DNA from: Lentinus brumalis
Taxonomy: Eukaryota; Basidiomycota; Agaricomycetes; Polyporales; Polyporaceae
DNA length: 64,000 nucleotides
NCBI GenBank assembly: GCA_001792895.1
Contig: MARA01000013.1
Location: 992,001 to 1,056,000, forward strand
Reading direction: 5' to 3'
Below the pieces are notes generated by a model. The model worked only from the letters and a program-made list of their open reading frames with translations. It was not told the DNA's origin and did no database searches. Made by a program: the position numbers and the translations under genes. Of this stretch, positions 22,531 through 34,510 are shown piece by piece (positions within the stretch are counted from its first letter, which is position 1; each line of letters begins with the position of its first letter).

Positions 22531-24285
22531 ATGTCTTCCGATGCTGATGATGCTGCTGCAACTGTGGCCCTATTTGACATCTTGTACGTTGCATATTCAA
22601 AGCCTCGTGTCACAAATAACACTTGCTGACTTCGACCAAAAGCTATACAAGCAACTACTGCGTGGTGGCAGCCTCAGGTGCGTTCACTCCATTTCAAGCT
22701 TGTCCGTGTCACCCTGATGCTTTCTCTTGTCATAGTTCTCTTCATCTACGACACCTTCCTCACATTTGATCGAGAAGTGGCCTACTTCTGGACTCCAAAG
22801 CGCATCAGCGGAGCAGCACTCTTATTCTTTGCAAACAAGTGGATTTCCATGATGGTCTATGTCATGTCATTGGTTGGGTTTGCATCTTTTCCTTCAGATA
22901 AGGTACGCAGTCTCAGTCTGAGCCGTGGCAAATCTGACCAGAATCAGAGGTTCGTATGAAGCCTTGCAGAATTCAGATGACTGCAACATGCTGATTGATG
23001 TCTGCAGCTGTTCCTCGTTTGTCATGGCCACACAGGCAATGTTAATACTGCAATTCATCCCCGGAACAGGTAAAGCATGCTTCCAGTCATTGGCCATGAT
23101 CCCTGACACATGCAATCAGCCTTCTCTGCCCTCCGCGCATATGTGTTGAGCAGGAGCAAGCCCCTGGGAATAGTTGTTGCTGCTTTGTCTCTAGCACCAG
23201 TAGGTGCCAATCTGGTGAGTGAACTGATGTTCTTGGACTCATATGGACTGCCGCAGAATATTGATGGGCCATGATGCAGGTTCAATATGGCTATCAGTAC
23301 TCTGGAGAGAACTTCCCACCATTTGGATGTCTTGTGACAGACAACATAACTGCTGCACTTGACCTTAGGTTTGGCTTATTCAGTCTCATCACATACATTG
23401 GTACTGACTATGTACAAGGCGTAGGTTGGCTAACAAGTATATGCAATGGCACACACTGATTTCCAGAACTGCACAGTCACAATCATCTCTCGAGTCCCCC
23501 TCATCGCTGCAGACACCATACTCATTTACATCACCTGGACAACACTGAGAGGTTCCACCACCCTGATAGGCATTCAAAAGTCCAAGAGGCTTACACTGTC
23601 TGATGTTCTCTTCCGTGGTGGTATGTCGCTCTAAGCAAATTCCTTTGGCTTACTGATGCCTGAACTCACATGCAGGAACCATATATTTCATGTAAGTCCT
23701 GTGCCAAAGGTCCCCAAAGTATCTGAAAAACTCACCGAGTTAAATGTGGGCATTAGCATCCTTTTCATTCTGAATGTCCTTCACCTTGTCTTTTCTGCCA
23801 TGGCAGTAAGCATCAACCTGTCTTGTATCTCCTATCTGCTTCTCACTATTCATTGATACTTTCATAGGTGGCGAGTGAGGACAGTGATGACAGTTTCAGT
23901 CTGATCACTCAATTCACTGGCCCGTATGTGTACACTTCATGCCACTAACCATAGAATTCTGCGAGCATTCACTCAAACAAAATCCATTCGCAGAATCACA
24001 GCAATCCTCATCTCACGCTTCCTCGTCGAACTTCAAGAAGCAAACCACACAGTTGTAAAGCTCGATGCTGACGATCCATTGCATTCCTCGAGGAATCCAT
24101 GGGACAGCACACCGAGCTTCATCTCATCCCTTGGAGGCTTTATCAATCCCAGTCACTCAGTGCAGTCCGATGATGATGGAGGTATTGAGTTGCAAGACCG
24201 CTCACCTTCAGAGGCCCTGGGTGAGGAGGGGGAGGTCCTGGCAGAGGTGCCTGAGGCCATTGCATCGTCATCTTCCACTGCGTAG
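22531..24285 (+). CDS. DUF6533 domain membrane protein, intact
   Basis: Eleven exons: 22531-22583, 22643-22677, 22736-22902, 22970-23069, 23120-23214, 23280-23400, 23477-23620, 23676-23691, 23757-23805, 23868-23923 and 23994-24285. They total 1128 nt, i.e. 375 aa, with all introns GT-AG and 50-76 nt. The DUF6533 core spans residues ~20-85 (NYCVVAAS, FIYDTFLTFDREVAYFW, FFANKWISMMVYV). Then come FSALRAYVLSRSKPL, APVGANL, a loop with two cysteines, SRVPLIAADTILIYITW, FILNVLHLVFSAM, TAILISRFLVELQEAN and an acidic tail. About seven hydrophobic segments fit a plasma-membrane or organelle membrane protein. The family's function is unknown. The 16-nt exon 8 and the exon 6/7 borders are the least certain. 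It is the only one of four copies in the window that reads through. Confidence 0.88.
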
Positions 24286-24740
24286 TATCTCACCACGGCG
24301 GGTGTCAGTCTGGGATTTCCATAGATGCATATCAGCAGTTTGGTCCATGATTCCTGTCCTTCTTTCAATCTCTGTGCAGTATTTCTTGGGTATTTATACA
24401 GCTCTGCCAAGTGCAAAGCTCTCTGAGGGTCCTCATGTATCTATATGACAGTGTTTGTTCACTGCACTCCCGAAATTCCAGATGGATGCTCATGGATTTG
24501 CATTCACTCCAAACAATCCCTCTTTAATATCTCTTTATTCAAGTTCACCCTCAAAGGAAGGATTTCTCTTCCGCTGATCAAGGGTCCTTGGAGGCACCAA
24601 CGAAGCCTCCCTATACCCAGGGGACTATACTCATATCTCGACTGATTGCTCCCAGGCTAAGTAGTATCTACAGTGGACACCTCAACAAGAACCTGAACAG
24701 ACTCAGTGACTTTGAGGCCGCTTCGTCGCAGTGTCACCCT
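24286..24740. other. Conserved 3' flank of the DUF6533 gene
   Basis: No gene is called. It is about 95% identical by eye to 53679-54083, higher than the coding exons upstream. A 66-codon frame (24445-24645) survives in both copies with about 8 changes, which is not enough to claim a protein. It may be 3' UTR or a non-coding transcript. The sequence GAACAGACTC at 24695-24704 is the empty site of the LTR insertion found in the other copy. Confidence 0.45.
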
Positions 24741-25330
24741 GCAGCGGGCGAGTGGTTACTCATGTAGGTGCTGCTGCTTATATGCACACACTGGTAGCGA
24801 ACAGTGCCACCATACCTGGGCCTCTTTGGTTACGCCGGCACAGCACCTTGGAGAAACGATGTACATGGAATCCCCGGAGGATAGCACAGCAATATTGATT
24901 GAGGCTATAATGTGTCAGATGTACCACTTCCCGCCTGACACTGCTCCTGGTTGATTGCTTTTGAAAGCAGAACTCGTCCTAATCAAGGGCTGTAGCCAAG
25001 TGCGTGTGGTCCGAAGGTGAGTACCGGTGAGATCCGAGTCCTGTAATCACAGGTCTGTTCCTGCATGCAGAACTGACCGCGTTTTCCAGGCGCATTTCAG
25101 CCTCCAATCACATCATATCGCTACACATCGGCATAAGACAACACTGAACATGGTGGCCGAGGGAATTGAGAATCGTGGAGTAAATGCGTCAGCTGTACTA
25201 CTTGCGCTTCTCCTTTCAAGCCATACCTTAACCTCATCCACGGTGCCATATGTGCGCATCTTGCATACCATCAAGTAGCCCTACAGTGCCTCCATCCACA
25301 ATGCAGCTCAGCGGACCCGTCCGTCACCTC
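24741..25330 (+). other. Highly conserved block of unknown role
   Basis: Differs from 55775-56365 at only about a dozen positions. The plus strand encodes a tail ending SPEDSTAILIEAIMCQMYHF, then a stop at 24952-24954. It follows a possible GGCACAG acceptor and is identical in both copies. A second frame (25027-25278) is also kept. The acidic stretch followed by an MYHF-like end faintly resembles the end of a fungal BTB domain, but I cannot support that call. A minus-strand reading is open too. Confidence 0.3.
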
Positions 25331-27400
25331 CGCTGCCTTATCAGGTGAGAGACCCGGGCCATGAGACAGAGAATGTGAGGTCGGCGTAGGTTGCGGACAA
25401 ATCCCAATCGACCGCGGAGGAGGAAGAGCCGGCGGAGAGGAAAACGTGGATGGCGACGGGAAGGATTCAGGGGGGCGCGCTGCGAGATAGGGAAGGATGA
25501 GCTGCTGTTCAATTTCAGAGAGCCGTGTCTGGCGTCCTGCTCGTCTGACCGCACCTTCTCCTCCAGCCGCTCAGCCTTGTAGCCATGCCAGGGGACGAGT
25601 CGGAATAGCCTGCCCGCAATAGTGAACTCCGCGTGCATATCGAGGCGACCGGGGCGGTATAGTGTGGCTTGTACTATACTCGTTTGTCGTAGCGACTAGT
25701 TGGCGGCCCTCCTGTGCGTCAGCGCTGTCGAGCAGATCAAGCAGCCCGCTGAGAGTGACGGTAACGCTACAGGAGTCGAGGGAGTCATTGTCCGGCCATG
25801 GGTATCAGGAGTGTCCTGGTTCTGCTCCTCCAGATCAGAGATGATGACGCCCTTGATTCCGTCGGTAGCCTGCGGCGTCGATGCCCTCACTCGTCCAGGA
25901 GCTCAGCGATGACTTGAACGGTGTCGGCCATACGTAGAGCTCGAGCTTGGGACTGCCTGCAACACCGCGAACGGGAGGTCTTCCCGGCGCGCGCAGCACC
26001 GTACATGCGGTAGTACGAGATGCCTGGAGGGATGGTGTAAGCGATGGCTGCATGCGCAGAAGGTGGCGTGGACTGACCTCGCTCGACGCAGCACTCCCGG
26101 AACGCTAGGAAGTCTCGCGTGCGTTCAGAATGTGCTGAACAAGACCGGGGAAGGACAACTGAGTTCAACGTCCAGTTGCGCGGGCGGTCGGGGGAGCCCC
26201 CAGCCGGAGTACTCCCTGACGGAGAACAGCGTCCGCCTGGCAGCTACAGCGACGGGTTACTGCAGTAGAGATCGCGGGATACCTAGCAGTTGCCTGGGTT
26301 ATTGATATCGGTTGAGCATGCTCAAGCCCACCGGGATGCGGCGGTCTCGCCACCGCGGGCTCGAACAATACAGGATGGGACATTGAAAACGGAGTGCTGA
26401 GAACGGCTAGTGCGCGACGAACGACAGACGCTGCGCGGGTGGCAAGGTCATAGCTCGATGGGACAGTCGTCGAGGACCAGGTGGCTGAACAGGACATGGA
26501 ACTGCGTACGCTTGGGCACGTCGACGCGCTGGACGGGAGGTTGGACATGATATAGAAGCGTGCATGCATGCTCGGCACGGACCAATTGGATGTGTTGTGC
26601 GTCGCTGTGATAGATGCACGACAGACCTATCCTCGCGGTTCTTGAGGTGCGTGATTGAGTGGAAAGCAAGAGTGATGGGGAGGCGCGGGGGACATCGGGG
26701 ACGATGCTTCCGCTCTGGTAGCTTGGGGGCAAAACGTTCGAGCTGAGGCGGCAAGGCGAGAGCGAAACACGGGGGTAAGCACGACTAACGGATGCCACTC
26801 TGCTCAAGGGGAGTCGGGATGGCGTGCCAAAGGAAGGACAGGACTTGTCAGAATGGACAAGTACTACACCGTAAGTAAGCTCACCTGGCCCCATCATACG
26901 TCCACCACTCGCATGGGTGCCTAACCCGGGGCGCCAGATCTGCTCTGGCAGCAACCCTTCACACCCACACTCCTTGAAAGCGGCAGGGCAATCTGCGCTG
27001 CCTCATGCGGGCCGTCGATTCCGCAGGCGGTCGAAGATGACTGACTACCAATCGGAGTGCTCGGGAGAGCGTAGATAGACTGGCTGAAAACGGCACCAGC
27101 AGCCAAGGCCGGCGGAGAAGGCTCTCGGATAGCAGGACGAAGACGGAGGCAGACCGGTAGAGTACTAGTCAGCGGAGGGCGACAAGTGTAGGTGAGGTGG
27201 AGAGCTCAGAGAGGTTTCCAAGGCCGTGGTGTGTGGTGTTGTCCTGTAGCCAGGGCCCGTCGCTGACCAGACTAGTAGTTAATAGCTGCGACCTAGGGTA
27301 GCTCGAGCTTCTGGTCATGGTTGCTGCAGGAGGATGTAGGCGCCGGGCAGAGCGCAGACCGATTGACGTCACACCCTCACCCTCTCTCACCCTTCGCTCG
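25330..27400 (-). pseudogene. Module G copy 4
   Basis: Minus-strand block paired with 56.4-58.36 kb. It has the donor (plus strand CTCACCTGGCCCCATCATACG near 26880), preceded by a frame encoding CPAAFKECGCEGLLPEQIW and SGGRMMGPG. The next conserved piece reads VPSSYDLATRAASVVRRA near 26420. These peptides are kept in copy 7 with changes. The whole does not form one frame. Not recognised. Confidence 0.4.
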
Positions 27401-27419
27401 TACAACTTGACTCTGCGCT

Positions 27420-28942
27420 GTGTTTCCTAGCTCGCCTTGTCGCTTCCACGCCGCGTCTTCGTGTCCTCGATACAATCGCATTTTGCACTTGACTGCCTCG
27501 GCCTTGCTCGGGCCAGTCAACTTCAGAATTGAACGGTCCAGCTCGTCGCCCTCTGCCTCGGCTCAGCTCCATGCCCCGTCCAATCCGTCACGGTGGACTC
27601 GTCCTGCGCGTCGTCTGCGGCTCCTCTCCGTTCTACTATCTGGTCTCTGTTGCTTGCGCCGTCTGTCCACCGTCCTGACGATGGTGTTAGCCCTCCGCAC
27701 GGCTCTCTGAGCCGAGTCGAGGTGAGTCGCTACGAATGGACCTGTCAGCGTTGCTTTCGCGCGTCTCATACACACGCACATGCCATGCGCATACAGTCGG
27801 CGTACTTGCGTTATTGTTTCCTAGGTTAGGTCTCTCGTGGTGAGCAGTTCAATCTTCGTCCTTCCACTTACTGAGCGCTGACATGGACAGGTCGCCCTTC
27901 TCCAGACCCCAGGATCGAGCCAGTCGCCAACGTACCCGCGTCTTCGTCTCAGCACTCTCTACTTCTTCGAGGTTTCGCGTCGCCTCCAAGGGTATCCACC
28001 ACCCGTAAACAGGCCCATACACGCTTGAAGATCATTGTAAGCACGACACAGAGCTCCAGCGACATGATATCATCCAAAGATTCCAAGACGCCGCCCTCCT
28101 TTCAAGGATTCTCGGTGAGCCTCATTAGCCCTATCATGCAATATGTGCATTCATCACTTGCCTCGCAGCTCAGGACGAGTCTGCGTCCGCGTTTTGTCAG
28201 TACAACAATGTCGCGACTCGAAGACGGTCAGGCAAGTGGCGTGTCCCACCGTTATCGTTCTGGACTGATGTCTGGAAATATCACAGGAACTGCGTTGCAT
28301 GCAACATCTCCATTTGCCCTCATACCGCGAGCTGGCTGCGATACCTCTCAAGAATCAGAAAAGACGGTGCAACCATGCCCTCATCTTCGCGCAGCAATAT
28401 TAGAGCCAACACGACGATACGGCCGTGGTTTTAGCCGGATAAAGTGGCATCTAGCCCGAGCGTGGGCTCACCCGAGCTGGTGGTCGAGTGCGCTTGACGG
28501 CTTGCTGCAGGTACGTCGCGCATAGAGCGTTGCAGTGTCCTTATATTCATCTGTCTTGGTACTGAAATGTATACAGGTCCTACTTGCCGAGCACGTCTCT
28601 ACGCGACGCGATGCTGCTGATTGGCGTGCAACTGAGGTGAACCCAGGCGCGTCCGTTCATCCTCACATGCCCATCCCCCGCATTCTAACCCAGTTACGCA
28701 GTACGTCGTATTGTCGCTCCAGGCTGGAGACCTATCTCTACAGAGGAACATCACGAAAACCCTGCCATCAACGGCCATCGACATGCACCCCGGAGTTGCA
28801 GCGGGCTCAACGTTAATGAGGGCTATGAACCACGTTTGAGGCAATGCGGATCTGCGGAGAGCTGTCTACGGCTCGATGGGGCCCGGAGTTCTATCTCGCT
28901 TGCTATGGTGGCCCTTCCGGTGATACGGCAGCTGCGTCTCTG
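27420..28942 (+). pseudogene. Module F copy 4, interrupted by an insertion
   Basis: Plus-strand partner of module G copy 4. It carries the conserved acceptor-bounded piece (CAGTCGGCGTACTTGCG near 27795), GTGTCCCACCGTTATCGTTC near 28240 and the GCTTGCTGCAGGTACGTCGC donor near 28510. It stops aligning to copy 3 at about 28942 and resumes at about 30053, after the insertion. Confidence 0.35.
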
Positions 28943-30052
28943 AGGGCAGAACACCCAACAAATGACAACAACCAACCTGAAAGGGTGCGAGTGGGCTAGT
29001 CGATTCTCAGTCGAGCGGCGACGAAGTCGAGCGTCGGAGGTTCGCGAAGTCGAAGAGCTCGAAAGGGGGAGGGAAGAAGGCGAAAGTGGTGCGAGGAAAA
29101 GGGGGATCGGCAAGGTGTCGGCGATATATAGCCTAACAACGAATAGCCGTCGGCAAGACGAAACCACGAGGCACTCCAGCCTCGATGCGAAGACTCTGCG
29201 ACGCGATAGTGCGACGAATCGGCCCCGTCCTGGGTGCGCGAGATGACGAAGTCCTTCCTGGACAACTTGGGGCCACGATAGGCTGGGGGAAGACCACGAT
29301 AGGTCGACTGGGTCACGATAGACCGACTAGGGCCACGATAGGCCGAACGCGAAGGCTCGTCTTGAGCGAAACCAGGCCTTCCTGGGCTACCCTTCCTGGG
29401 CTACTTGCTGGGTCGGCGATACGACACTGGCCGACGATACGGCAAAACTATGAGAAGACTCTGCGACTCAACTGGACCTTGGACTTGGAGCTACTCCGGC
29501 TCGAAACTGGCGAAAACGTCGAAGAGCGTCGAAACGACCGCGAACGAGAGCTCGTGACGGAGAGGGGGAAAGGTTCTCTGAATTTGACGCTTCGCGCGAC
29601 ACACAGACTACAGTACAGGCGATTCGTACTAAGCGACGACCCGATAAGGCGAGAGCGGTTCGCCCGACTGGTTGGCGACAACGCCGAAACCACCCGAACC
29701 GGCAATCGCTTCGTGACATCGGCTAATTATCGTGCACGGACCACGAAGGCGCAATCGACGACCGATATGACGTGACCGAGACAACCGGGGGCCGAAAGGG
29801 CCGAAGGCGTCGTCCATAGGTCGTGTGGTCGATGGCCGAACGATAGCGATGGTCGAGCCAGTCGAAGGAGCAGGTATCGATGAAGGGAGAGTGAAGTGCG
29901 GGCGGACCTGGCGACTGAGCCTCGAAGTTGAGCTCTAGCGTAGAGAGTCATTGACGATTCGCCGATAAAACGGGAGGGGAGGCCTAATCGGCGCGAAATA
30001 GGACGATCGAGGGGCGATTTCGGGGGCTAGATCAGAGGAGGGCGCATCACCG
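28943..30052. mobile_element. About 1.1-kb insertion in module F, possible non-autonomous element
   Basis: Absent from the equivalent place in module F copy 3 (between about 19381 and 19382). It is rich in TCGA/CGATA words and holds four imperfect CACGATAG repeats (29274-29342) and repeated CTTCCTGGGCTAC. No terminal inverted repeats, LTRs or clear target duplication were found. A 196-codon frame at 29185-29775 is mostly built of the repeats. It could be a degenerate element or locally amplified sequence. Confidence 0.4.
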
Positions 30053-31690
30053 GTCGCCTGTCTCGTTGATTGCTGCGCACTCCGCCTTCTCCCTCAATCA
30101 GGTACGCATCATCCGCATACACACTGTCCATATATGCAGCATGCGAGCGAGTGCTCATCTCGCCCGTCATCTGAAGGGTATCCTGGGGTACGAGTCGGCT
30201 GTCGACGACGCGACATCATTCAAGTCCACTTCTCCGTAATCGGCCTCTATTCATGCCTCAATCCTGCGCGTCTCGTCCGGACCGTCCGCAGGCTATCAAA
30301 GTCGTGCGGAACCTGGAAGCCCGACCCACTGGAAGGACACCTAGGTGGAACCGTCACGCTGGAATGGCATGGCGTGAAGGCTCACTCGCGCCAGGTATCA
30401 ATGCGGATCTGGGATGCTGGGACGGGGATAGGACGCGTCAGTGCGGTCTGTCGTGCGGTGCAGGATCGAGACGAGGTCAAGACGTACTCGTACCTCTCCT
30501 AGGCGTGTGCGAGCCACGAGCTGGTGAGAGGCGGCTTGGGCAGTACCTACACTGGAGAGGACGGATCGTCAGCTCAGGTGCGGCGAGACAGGGAAGGTGA
30601 GCCACTTACCTCTATGGGTCCGCACTTCCGCTTTGTCTGTGCCGTATGCTCACTAGAGACGGTTGTCAACTTCTGCGACAGAACTCGGCATGTAGCACGG
30701 TGGCACCCAAGTACAAGTACTTGCGCTTCTGGATGGGGGAGGGGACTGGGAAGCGCTGTGATCGCGGGCTCCGATCAGCTCGTGGCGGCTGCGTGCATGT
30801 CCGTACTCAAGCAGAAGGATGGTACAGACACGTCCGTACCTCTCGCTAGTCCATACACATGCGGCTCCAGACGTACTGAATGAAACACATTGTCTGCTCA
30901 GGCTCCAACACCATAGGCTACCGATGGACTTCATGGATACAGCAAACCCAGCAATGTGACGGGCACATGCCTACGGGCCAGCCACCGCATCTGTCGAGAG
31001 GATGGAGGATGGGCGGCATGCAGTGAATATGCGCGAGACGTCTTGCCGGAGGAGTACCGGAATGTCGGCATCGCGAGTCGGGAAACCAACCGGGGACTGT
31101 ACGAACGCGTCCGCTCTCCCACTCGGAGAGGAAAGTTGACCATGTTATCGTCCCTGCCCGCAGAGCTGCAGCACGAAGCGCGGGTCCGCGTTGCGATCTG
31201 GTCCTCGTCCGCGTCCACAGTTGCGCCGCCGCTGCTGCATATGTACCCCTACTCCAGAATCTCCTCATACCCCTCAAATGCTGTCTACGGTACCCTGATG
31301 CATCTTGCACCCCCACCGTTTCGCCGACTGCAGACACGAACGGCTCTCTTCCCGCCGGCCCGCCGTCGCGTCGAGCCCGAGCCCCAGAAAGCATACCATC
31401 AGCCCGAAGTGGACGTACTTACTGGGACACCCTTGGACGCGCTCTTCGAGGACGCAGACCTGTCTAGAAGGCTTCTTAGACCCCGGCGGATTGCTTGCAA
31501 ATTCCAAGCGATCCCTCAATCCCTCCGCGGTCGAAGTGGTCATGAACCGCCCATGGAGCCGTCCTCCAGCGGACGTGGCTCTCCCACGAGCGTCGTCGAG
31601 CCTGCAGATCTTGGAGAAGGAGGGGGAGCACCAGTCTCCGGGCATAGGGAGACTTGCTTCAGGCGAGTGGCATGTGCATGTGTATAGTCG
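30053..31690 (+). pseudogene. Module F end and module H copy 2
   Basis: It resumes alignment with 19.4-20.6 kb, e.g. GCGAGCGAGTGCTCATCTCG, then module H with GCGCGAGACGTCTTGCCGG (near 31031). The region 31450-31610 reads LEGFLDPGGLLANSKRSLNP on the plus strand, aligning with LEPLKNYDIGPGGLPANPG of copy 1 but in a diverged frame. The EDILK exon end is not found here. Not recognised. Confidence 0.35.
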
Positions 31691-32123
31691 TCGAGGCGCA
31701 GGTACATCGAGGCCGGTGCGGACCTTCCCTCCCATCAGCCCGTACTATACTATATTCGCTCATGAACCGTATGCAGACTACTTGTGCGAGACGCCAACGC
31801 GAACGTCGACCAGCAGCAGACGTCCACCCAGGTACGCAAGAGTGCGCCACGACCTACATCGCCCTCGCCCGCGAAGACTCGCACATGCCTCTCCCAACAA
31901 AGCCGGTCCACGCTCGCGTCCCCTTCCCGTCCGCTCTCGGGAACACCGTGGCTCTACTCGTGAACCTCGTTATCCTCAGCTCCGTTTGCTCCCTCCTGTC
32001 CGCTCACGAACCGTGGCGCACGCATGTCCTTGCCGCACATCGCCCGGCCTTCTCTGCTTACCGCGCACCGTGTCGCTCAGGTCTGGTGGCCACTCAAACG
32101 TCACGAGGCTGGCATTGTGTCGT
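31690..32123 (+). other. Module I copy, truncated
   Basis: Contains the CCGCTCTCGGGAACACCGTGGC core and resembles 20.98-21.15 and 50.4-50.55 kb. It ends abruptly where segmental duplication C begins, marking the junction between the two large units. Confidence 0.4.
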
Positions 32124-33400
32124 ACATGAGGTCTCCATGGCGATCCGCGACGAGGGATGTCTGGAGGGACGGGGGGTGTCAGCGACGGTACGGATCCAGG
32201 AGGTGATGAACGGACCTTGCTCAGTGTACCAACCATTCGCGTGTACAGGAAGAGCTCGATCATATCGAGGGCGAGAATGGGTACTTCCTGTCTGGCTCGC
32301 GCAATTCTCGTAGTCTCTATGAGGAACACCTTCAGCCAGTCCTCCATCTCGGCGGGGCCCAAGGGATAGGATATGTGCAGTACGAGTTGGCGATTGCAGT
32401 GAAGATAGCGGGATGTCTGGGGTCGCTGAGCGAGGGGGTTGCAAGCAACGCTCCAGCCTGCGAGGCCGCGCCCGTTATCGCGTGTTTGATCGGAGACGTC
32501 TTCAAGAGGACTGCGATCAACAGCGGCCTATTTCGTGTCCAGTTGCTGGAGCGACTTGCCGGCTTGACGGGGCGTAGCAATGTAGGTGACCGATGGCAGA
32601 CGAGGCACAGGTGACAAGGGCCTTGACTCGTCGTGACAGTCGTCAAAGGGTTTGGTAAAAGGGTGATGGGTGAGCGGTAGGCAACGACATGCTAACTCAG
32701 ACATGTGCAGGAAGTCTGACTTCGGGGCGAGCGGGAGGAGAATCTCTTCAAGTCGAGTATGTAGACCAGATGGTGTAGAAGAGTGATTTTGGGGGCGAGT
32801 AATTTTATGTCGCCTTCAGTGAAAAGTAGGGTCGAGATACCAGGAGGCGGGCGGGCGAGATGGAACGCGAAGCAGGTGGAGAGGGGCAGATCGCTTGTGT
32901 AGCAGATGTCCGAGAAGATCTGCAGGCGACGGACCCGCGCGACCGATGTGATGTGCTCCGTCTATGACGGAGGAACACGGCATGGACAATGGGAATGAAG
33001 GAGAACGAGAAACACGATTTTTGAGTTTGCAATACGGGGGATACAGCGGGCCACTGGACAAACCAGACTCGTCAGAAATAATGAACAAACCACGCCGTCT
33101 ACGTGTACTCACATAGACCCATCGTATCCTAAACAGATTGCTTTGTACCTTCGCCAGCTCTGCTCTCCCAATCGTTGCTTCAGGAATGTACGCTGAGAGC
33201 AGCAGGGCCTCTCGCCGTTCATCCTCCTGTAGGCTGTCTACGTTACGTGGCTGCGAGGTCAAATGACCAGAAGGACCTATAGCGAGAACGAGCACCCAGG
33301 ACCCGGAGAAAGGCTCAGTTACTAGCTCGAGGATGGTGGCAGCCAAGCAGTGAACAGATGAGGGTTTGAATCTAGTGAGCTCGTAGGCGCCGAGAGGACG
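32124..33400 (-). pseudogene. Module G copy 5
   Basis: Minus-strand block equal to 5881-7090. The donor site is mutated on the plus strand to CTCACATAGACCC (near 33107), so the shared GTGAGT donor is now ATGTGAGT-like. DWLKVFLIETTR is still readable near 32330. Likely non-functional. Confidence 0.4.
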
Positions 33401-33406
33401 CATGCC

Positions 33407-33421
33407 CGGCCTCCCGGACCG
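33407..33421. promoter_or_regulatory. CGG-N9-CCG palindrome
   Basis: CGGCCTCCCGGACCG, identical to the element at 7095-7109. Confidence 0.4.
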
Positions 33422-33424
33422 AGA

Positions 33425-34428
33425 GTATACGACACTCCTCCTTGACTCGCATCGTCTCTTGCTACTGCTCTGCATGTCTACTGCCGTGTCTTTGCGGCTG
33501 ATCCCTTGTTGCGTCCAGGGCTTGCCTTCACTTCCTCGCTCGTCGCCCTCCGAGTCCTCGATGTCCCACGACTCGTTTCTCTTCCGCTATAGGCTCTCTG
33601 TCGCCGTCGCCAACCGTCGTCCGTCAGAGCCCGCGCCGTAGCTTTGCGGATACACACCGGGCAGGATGATAGCGTCAGGTTCAATACGGACGCGTTAGAT
33701 AGCTCCGTATTACGGAGCTTTCGAACGCGTAGCGCCTCGTACCGCCTAAGCAGGTGTGTGTATGTGTTAGGATGCAAGGCTGTTGGACAACATGTACAAA
33801 CACCGGTGGTTCTCAGCTCGCATCCGACTCTGTCCGCCGTCGCTGTCGCTGTCCATCCACGCCTGGCACGCCAGCAAACAACGGGCGCATGCGGCTCACG
33901 AGACCGCTTTGGCGTATGTAGACATTTGCCTCTGAGCGAACCCCGTAGGAATGTGTCCACCTTCACGCTGGAACTCGGAGACGGCGCAGCAGCCCTCGTT
34001 CACGACTCACTACATGGAAGGTACGTGTTCCGAGATCGTCCGGTTTCTCCTTATGATTGGTCGCCTTTCTTCTACTCAGCCGATCGTTTGCTCATCCGCA
34101 CTGTTGCAGACCGCTCGCGGCCTGTGTGCGCACAACGATTCATGGAGAACGGGGTGAGATTGGCCCAAAATGTTAGATGACATACCGCAGAGTCACCGTA
34201 AAGCCGCTGAGATGCCCATTGCAGAGTCATGCATGTGGTGCGAATGGCCTTCCTCAACAACGCGAGGTGTTCGACTGAATGGCTGGCTAGTCAGCAACGA
34301 CCACAATGGAAGCCCATCGGGACCGCCTGGGCGATTGTTCTCTTACCGCGGAGAGCATCTCCAGTAAGCAGGTCACGCTTGACCTTCAGCTATCCTCACA
34401 CGACTGATCAAAAGCGCTGCTCACTAGG
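33425..34428 (+). promoter_or_regulatory. Module F stump and upstream region of intact catalase
   Basis: About 33425-33630 is the start of a module F copy whose exons have been deleted. The rest matches the region upstream of catalase copy 1 (8091-8842). No separate gene is recognised. Confidence 0.4.
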
Positions 34429-34434
34429 TATATA
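34429..34434 (+). promoter_or_regulatory. TATA box, intact catalase
   Basis: TATATA 82 bp before the ATG at 34511, conserved in copy 1. Confidence 0.6.
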
Positions 34435-34510
34435 TGATGGGTGGAGAGTCTGCGTTAGCGGTCAACGGAAATCACCTGTCCACGCCGTTGCCAACACTCC
34501 CTCCAACAGC

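Larger units (their letters stand above)
20690..28000. repeat. Segmental duplication D, copy 1 (DUF6533 block)
   Basis: Colinear with about 50127-59500 over module I, the DUF6533 gene, its 3' flank and modules G and F. Similarity continues leftwards (16.5-20.7 against 45.2-50.1, with module E extra in the second copy). The second copy is 1.6 kb longer mainly because of the nested LTR insertion. Confidence 0.85.

Noticed and set aside
26165..26954. Long minus-strand frames in module G as complete genes
   Set aside because: Frames start at non-ATG codons, run through conserved splice donors and change between copies. Only short peptides are shared.
29185..29775. A 196-aa protein with a P-loop-like GWGKTT
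   Set aside because: The GKT-like string arises from the CACGATAG tandem repeats and lacks the GxxxxGKT spacing and any Walker B or other NTPase motif. The opposite strand is equally open.
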